Below, in pieces: positions 61,665-64,000 of a stretch of DNA of 64,000 nucleotides. Location: the NCBI RefSeq assembly GCF_011440375.1, contig NZ_JAAOIR010000001.1, positions 1,426,001 through 1,490,000 of the forward strand, in the 5' to 3' direction. The stretch comes from Halorubellus sp. JP-L1 (GTDB lineage Archaea > Halobacteriota > Halobacteria > Halobacteriales > Natrialbaceae). The notes below the pieces were generated by a model. The model had not been told where the DNA came from, searched no databases, and worked only from the letters and a program-made list of their open reading frames with translations. Position numbers and translations under genes: made by a program. Each line of letters opens with the position of its first letter. Position 1 is the first letter of the stretch.

Positions 61665-62069
61665 ATGAGTGACGCCGAGGACGCCGCGGACGCTACGGAT
61701 GCCGCGGACGCTCCGGACGCCGAGGGCACCGGGGATGACGCGGACGCGCACGCAGCGAGCGAGATCGGGGAGGCGAACGCGCCACCCGTCGAGGAGGCAC
61801 CGTACAAGCTCATCTTCGAGGCGAACAAGTGCTTCGGCGCGGGGAAGTGCGCGGAGAAGTCGACGAACTGGGAGCTCAGCATCGACACCGGCCTCGGGAC
61901 CCCGCGCGCGTACTTCTTCGACGAGGCGGACCTGGAGCACAACGTCGCCGCGGCCGAGGCGTGTCCCGCGAAGAAAGACCAGGGGATCATCCACGTCGTC
62001 GACCGCCGCACCGACGAGGAGATCGCGCCCGACCCCCACGGCGACGGGACGCTCAGCGTGGACTGGTAG
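61665..62069 (+). CDS. single-cluster ferredoxin with acidic leader
   Basis: 134 residues. After about 45 low-complexity, Ala/Asp-rich residues comes a compact ferredoxin: YKLIFEANKCFGAGKC, then EACPAKK. The Cys pattern (C-x5-C...C-P) gives three ligands, as in 3Fe-4S or modified 4Fe-4S ferredoxins that serve P450s and other oxygenases. The usual fourth Cys is missing. No partner gene is adjacent. The acidic leader is typical of salt-adapted proteins. Confidence 0.8.
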   Translation: MSDAEDAADATDAADAPDAEGTGDDADAHAASEIGEANAPPVEEAPYKLIFEANKCFGAGKCAEKSTNWELSIDTGLGTPRAYFFDEADLEHNVAAAEACPAKKDQGIIHVVDRRTDEEIAPDPHGDGTLSVDW

Positions 62070-62165
62070 AGCGCTCGCTCGAGGGGGTCGGCCGACGGCA
62101 GAAGGAGCGCTGTCGAGCGCTATAAGGAGAAACCGATTCGAGGAGAGAGCTCCGAGCGTGGAGCG

Positions 62166-62612
62166 TCAGGCCGCGACCTTCGCTTCGGCCTCGACGAGGT
62201 CCTTCGTGAGTTCGAGGCTCTGCGAGAACTGGCGCTTGTTGTACCGCTTGGCGACGGGTGCCACGATGCGGTCCCGGAGCCGGTCGCCGAACTCGTAGTC
62301 GGCGCGCTGGACGACGGTCGTCCCGCTGGGCGTCTCGGCGTACTCGAAGTGGATGTCGCCGCTCATCCCGCCGTTCTCGAACGTCATGATGTGTTCGGTG
62401 GGTTCGACGCGGCGCAGGGTGAGGCCGCCGTCGAGTTCCATACCGAGCATCCTGTACGTGGTGTCCATCCAGATGCCGTCGTCGGTCTCCTCGCCGACGT
62501 CGACGGAGACGAGGCTGGGGTTCGTCCGGAGCCAGTTCTTGGGGTCGTCGTTGAACGCGAAGACTTGGTCGATGGGCGCTGCGATCTCGATCGTGTGCTC
62601 GAATGTGGGCAT
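62166..62612 (-). CDS. SRPBCC-fold (polyketide cyclase/START-like) protein
   Basis: 148 residues from ATG 62612; the frame is open 27 codons further upstream, with a TTG. Strand pattern TFEHTIEIAAPIDQVFAFND and the following WLRTNPSLVSVDVG fit the SRPBCC/CoxG-like lipid- or ligand-binding fold with its hydrophobic cavity. The C-terminal helix is YNKRQFSQSLELTKDLVEAE. Ligand unknown. An A/T-rich promoter (about 62708-62722) upstream implies a leader of about 70 bases. Confidence 0.78.
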   Translation of the reverse strand: MPTFEHTIEIAAPIDQVFAFNDDPKNWLRTNPSLVSVDVGEETDDGIWMDTTYRMLGMELDGGLTLRRVEPTEHIMTFENGGMSGDIHFEYAETPSGTTVVQRADYEFGDRLRDRIVAPVAKRYNKRQFSQSLELTKDLVEAEAKVAA

Positions 62613-62792
62613 TGTGATTGCTCTGTACCAAACCGACTCGCGCAGTTCCCAGACGGTGGACGGATGCGAGAAAGGGAGTTGTACACCTACCAAGAGGAGC
62701 CCTGAGAACTTAAATAGATACTACTCATAAGTTATCAAGTGGTTCTCGTTCGTTCTGCGGGACGATCATGCTGGCCACGGGCGCAATCGCGG

Positions 62793-63338
62793 TTACTCCT
62801 CGCCGCTACCGTCGTCTCCGCGGTCTGCGGGCGGGTTCGACCCGTCGACCGTCGGTTCGTCGTCGGATTGTTCCGTCGTTTCGTCGGCGCGTGGCGACGG
62901 CTCGTCGGTGTCGTCGGCGCGTGGCGACGGCTCGTCGGTGTCGTCGGCGCTCGAGTCGCCCTCCCTGCCGTCGCGATCGGCGCGGTCGTTCCGGGCGTTC
63001 GCGGCGTCGGCGCGACGAGGGTGGTCGTCGCCGCGATCGTGGCGGTCGCGGTGATCGCGACGGTCGTGTTCGTCGGTGCCGCCGGTCGCGATGGCGATGG
63101 CGCGCGCGATCACGTACATGAGGACGATCCCGGTGCCGACGGCGAGGACGAACTGGCCGACGACCCCGAAGACGAAGCCGATCCCGGAGGGGCCGAGGAG
63201 GAGCGCGAAGACGAACGGGACGACGGCGATGGCGACGAACAGCCCGACGAGTTTCGCGAGCCTGACGGCTTCGAGGAGGATCTGGTCGGTATCGAGCGTG
63301 TCGTCTCGACGGTCGACGAACGGCGTCTCGGAGGGCAT
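62793..63338 (-). CDS. membrane protein with Asp/His/Arg-rich tail and tandem repeat
   Basis: 181 residues. Two membrane helices lie at about 28-80 (LVGLFVAIAVVPFVFALLL and VVGQFVLAVGTGIVLMYVI). The tail from about 87 is charged and low-complexity (TDEHDRRDHRDRHDRGDDH), with a 10-residue repeat DDTDEPSPRA at about 132-151. The His/Asp density suggests metal or proton binding, but there is no family match. The start is backed by a TATA-like element (GCTTATGAAAG on this strand, 63360-63370). Confidence 0.66.
   Translation of the reverse strand: MPSETPFVDRRDDTLDTDQILLEAVRLAKLVGLFVAIAVVPFVFALLLGPSGIGFVFGVVGQFVLAVGTGIVLMYVIARAIAIATGGTDEHDRRDHRDRHDRGDDHPRRADAANARNDRADRDGREGDSSADDTDEPSPRADDTDEPSPRADETTEQSDDEPTVDGSNPPADRGDDGSGEE
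62881..62940. repeat. 30-bp tandem repeat within the tail of the 62793 gene
   Basis: Two identical 30-base units (62881-62910 and 62911-62940) plus about 10 bases of a third. The period is divisible by three, so it adds in-frame DDTDEPSPRA copies to the disordered tail. Confidence 0.9.
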
Positions 63339-63359
63339 CGACCACGTCTAATCAGTATG

Positions 63360-63370
63360 CTTTCATAAGC
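63360..63370 (-). promoter_or_regulatory. TATA box of the 62793 membrane protein gene
   Basis: On the gene strand GCTTATGAAAG, centred about 27 bases before the ATG at 63338, so the transcript is probably leaderless. Confidence 0.55.
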
Positions 63371-63433
63371 GCGGCGGTTGGGCGCCGGGGCAAGCGAAAC
63401 CGACTTGGCATCCGCGCCGGTAGCCGAGGGTGC

Positions 63434-63518
63434 GCGAGGGTGGCTGAGCCAGGCCAAAGGCGGCGGACTTAAGATCCGCTCTCGTAGGAGTTCGTGGGTT
63501 CGAATCCCTCCCCTCGCA
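63434..63518 (+). tRNA. tRNA-Leu (anticodon UAA)
   Basis: 85 bases. Acceptor arms gcgaggg (63434-63440) and ccctcgc (63511-63517) pair fully, with A as the discriminator base. The anticodon stem-loop gcggacttaagatccgc carries the anticodon TAA (UUA codons). A long variable arm (ctcgtaggagttcg) follows, as expected for Leu. The T-loop is ttcgaat. No intron is visible. It is the only RNA gene in the window. Confidence 0.93.
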
Positions 63519-63545
63519 TCGCCGTCGCGAGCGGTGTCGGAAGGT

Positions 63546-63554
63546 GTATTTAAG
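63546..63554 (+). promoter_or_regulatory. candidate promoter TATA after tRNA-Leu
   Basis: tatttaagt lies 28 bases beyond the tRNA end and about 70-79 bases before the lipoprotein ATG at 63625. It probably drives that gene with a leader of about 45 bases. Confidence 0.5.
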
Positions 63555-63624
63555 TCTTCGGGCGAGTTGTTCGCTCGTCAGTCGTGAAGACCGGTTGAAG
63601 TATGTGTCGTCCGTTCGGTTGGAT

Positions 63625-64000
63625 ATGGAACGAATGCTCTCCAGACGGCGGCTGCTCGCGGGGACGGGAACGGCGCTTGCGGCGGCGCTCGCTGGCTGTA
63701 GCGGGTTGACGCCGTTCGTCGGGAAGCGTCAGGAGTCGAGTCGTAGCGTCGGCGTCGAGGGCGTGAGCGCGCTGTCGGCGGTCGTGGACGTCGGCGACGT
63801 CTCGGTTCGGTCCGCGGACCGCGATGACGTTCGCGTGGACGTGGTGAAGCAGTCGAGTTCGGTGAACGCGGACCTGTCGAAGCTCGAGTTCCGCGTGGAG
63901 CGCCCGAGCGACCGCGTGCGGTTGCGTGGCGAGTGGACGGGCGACAGCGGGTTGTCAGGGCAGCCGTCGCTGGATCTGGACGTCGTGGTGCCGCGGTCGC
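63625..64000 (+). CDS. Tat lipoprotein, DUF4097-like (partial)
   Basis: The first 125 residues of a lipoprotein that runs off the right edge. A twin-arginine signal (MLSRRRLLAGTGTALAAAL) ends in a lipobox, AGC, with Cys25. The mature part starts to show the short-strand repeats of the DUF4097/adhesin-like beta-helix family: VVDVGDVSVRSADRDDVRVDVV, then LEFRVERPSDRVRLRG. It would be anchored outside the cell. No function can be given from the fragment. Confidence 0.72.
   Translation, partial: MERMLSRRRLLAGTGTALAAALAGCSGLTPFVGKRQESSRSVGVEGVSALSAVVDVGDVSVRSADRDDVRVDVVKQSSSVNADLSKLEFRVERPSDRVRLRGEWTGDSGLSGQPSLDLDVVVPRS

Noticed and set aside
62881-62940. 30-base direct repeats as a CRISPR array
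   Set aside because: In-frame repeats within a coding tail, without spacers.
63378-63587. 69-residue frame across the tRNA
   Set aside because: It overlaps the tRNA gene on the same strand and has no coding features.
63434-63600. tRNA-Leu as an integration site of a mobile element
   Set aside because: No direct repeat of the tRNA 3' end and no integrase or phage gene on either side in this window.

Overview
This 64 kb window is one contiguous stretch of a haloarchaeal chromosome (class Halobacteria). The evidence is very high G+C, strongly acidic Asp/Glu-rich proteins, many genes with a TATA-like element 24-35 bases ahead of the start codon (leaderless transcripts), twin-arginine lipoprotein signals (RR then a lipobox Cys), a halocyanin, split archaeal GMP synthase, and several protein families known only from haloarchaea. 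I cannot name the genus. Genes are dense, about 68, and sit in short operons that often overlap by 4 bases. There is no rRNA, CRISPR array, transposase or integrase. One tRNA, Leu(UAA), lies near the right end.

Layout. 0-13.4 kb: partial ArsR regulator, secreted low-complexity protein, Vms1/acVLRF1-like ribosome-rescue factor, 7TM histidine kinase, a DgcN-DgcA-like D-amino-acid pair, a decayed threonyl-tRNA synthetase paralogue, PspA, a hydrolase and an M14-like deacylase. 13.5-19.6 kb: complete Opp/Dpp-type ABC importer operon. 19.6-24.2 kb: CTP synthase, GMP synthase subunit B, a small Rossmann-like protein and an FkbM methyltransferase. 24.3-30.1 kb: propeller-like secreted protein, MoaB-like protein with a His-rich leader, MDR dehydrogenase, Idi-like NUDIX protein, and a 670-base gene-free stretch with a base-skew switch. 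30.2-41.3 kb: Lrp regulator divergent from carA, a four-gene operon (methyl-accepting protein, 2Fe-2S fusion, 6TM protein, halocyanin), then carB. 41.5-49.2 kb: S66 peptidase, several haloarchaeal conserved small proteins, two FAD proteins and homoserine kinase. 49.3-55.7 kb: small membrane proteins, zinc finger and J-domain proteins, a receiver-GAF-PAS kinase, a GTPBP1-like GTPase and an M48 protease. 55.7-64 kb: HAD phosphatase, TrpD-like protein, two methyltransferases (one of visibly lower G+C), an M14-like deacylase, cyclophilin, ferredoxin, tRNA-Leu and a partial lipoprotein.

Together the genes cover nucleotide synthesis (pyrG, guaAb, carA, carB), amino acid metabolism (thrB, Dgc pair, peptide uptake) and redox or signal sensing. 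The most unusual items are the overlapping taxis/redox operon at 33.5-37.4 kb, a family of about 50-base twin-hairpin repeats at 55.7, 59.3 and 60.5 kb, repeated duplication of gene 3' ends including the stop codon, and enzyme-family members that have lost catalytic residues (ThrRS-like, Idi-like, TrpD-like).
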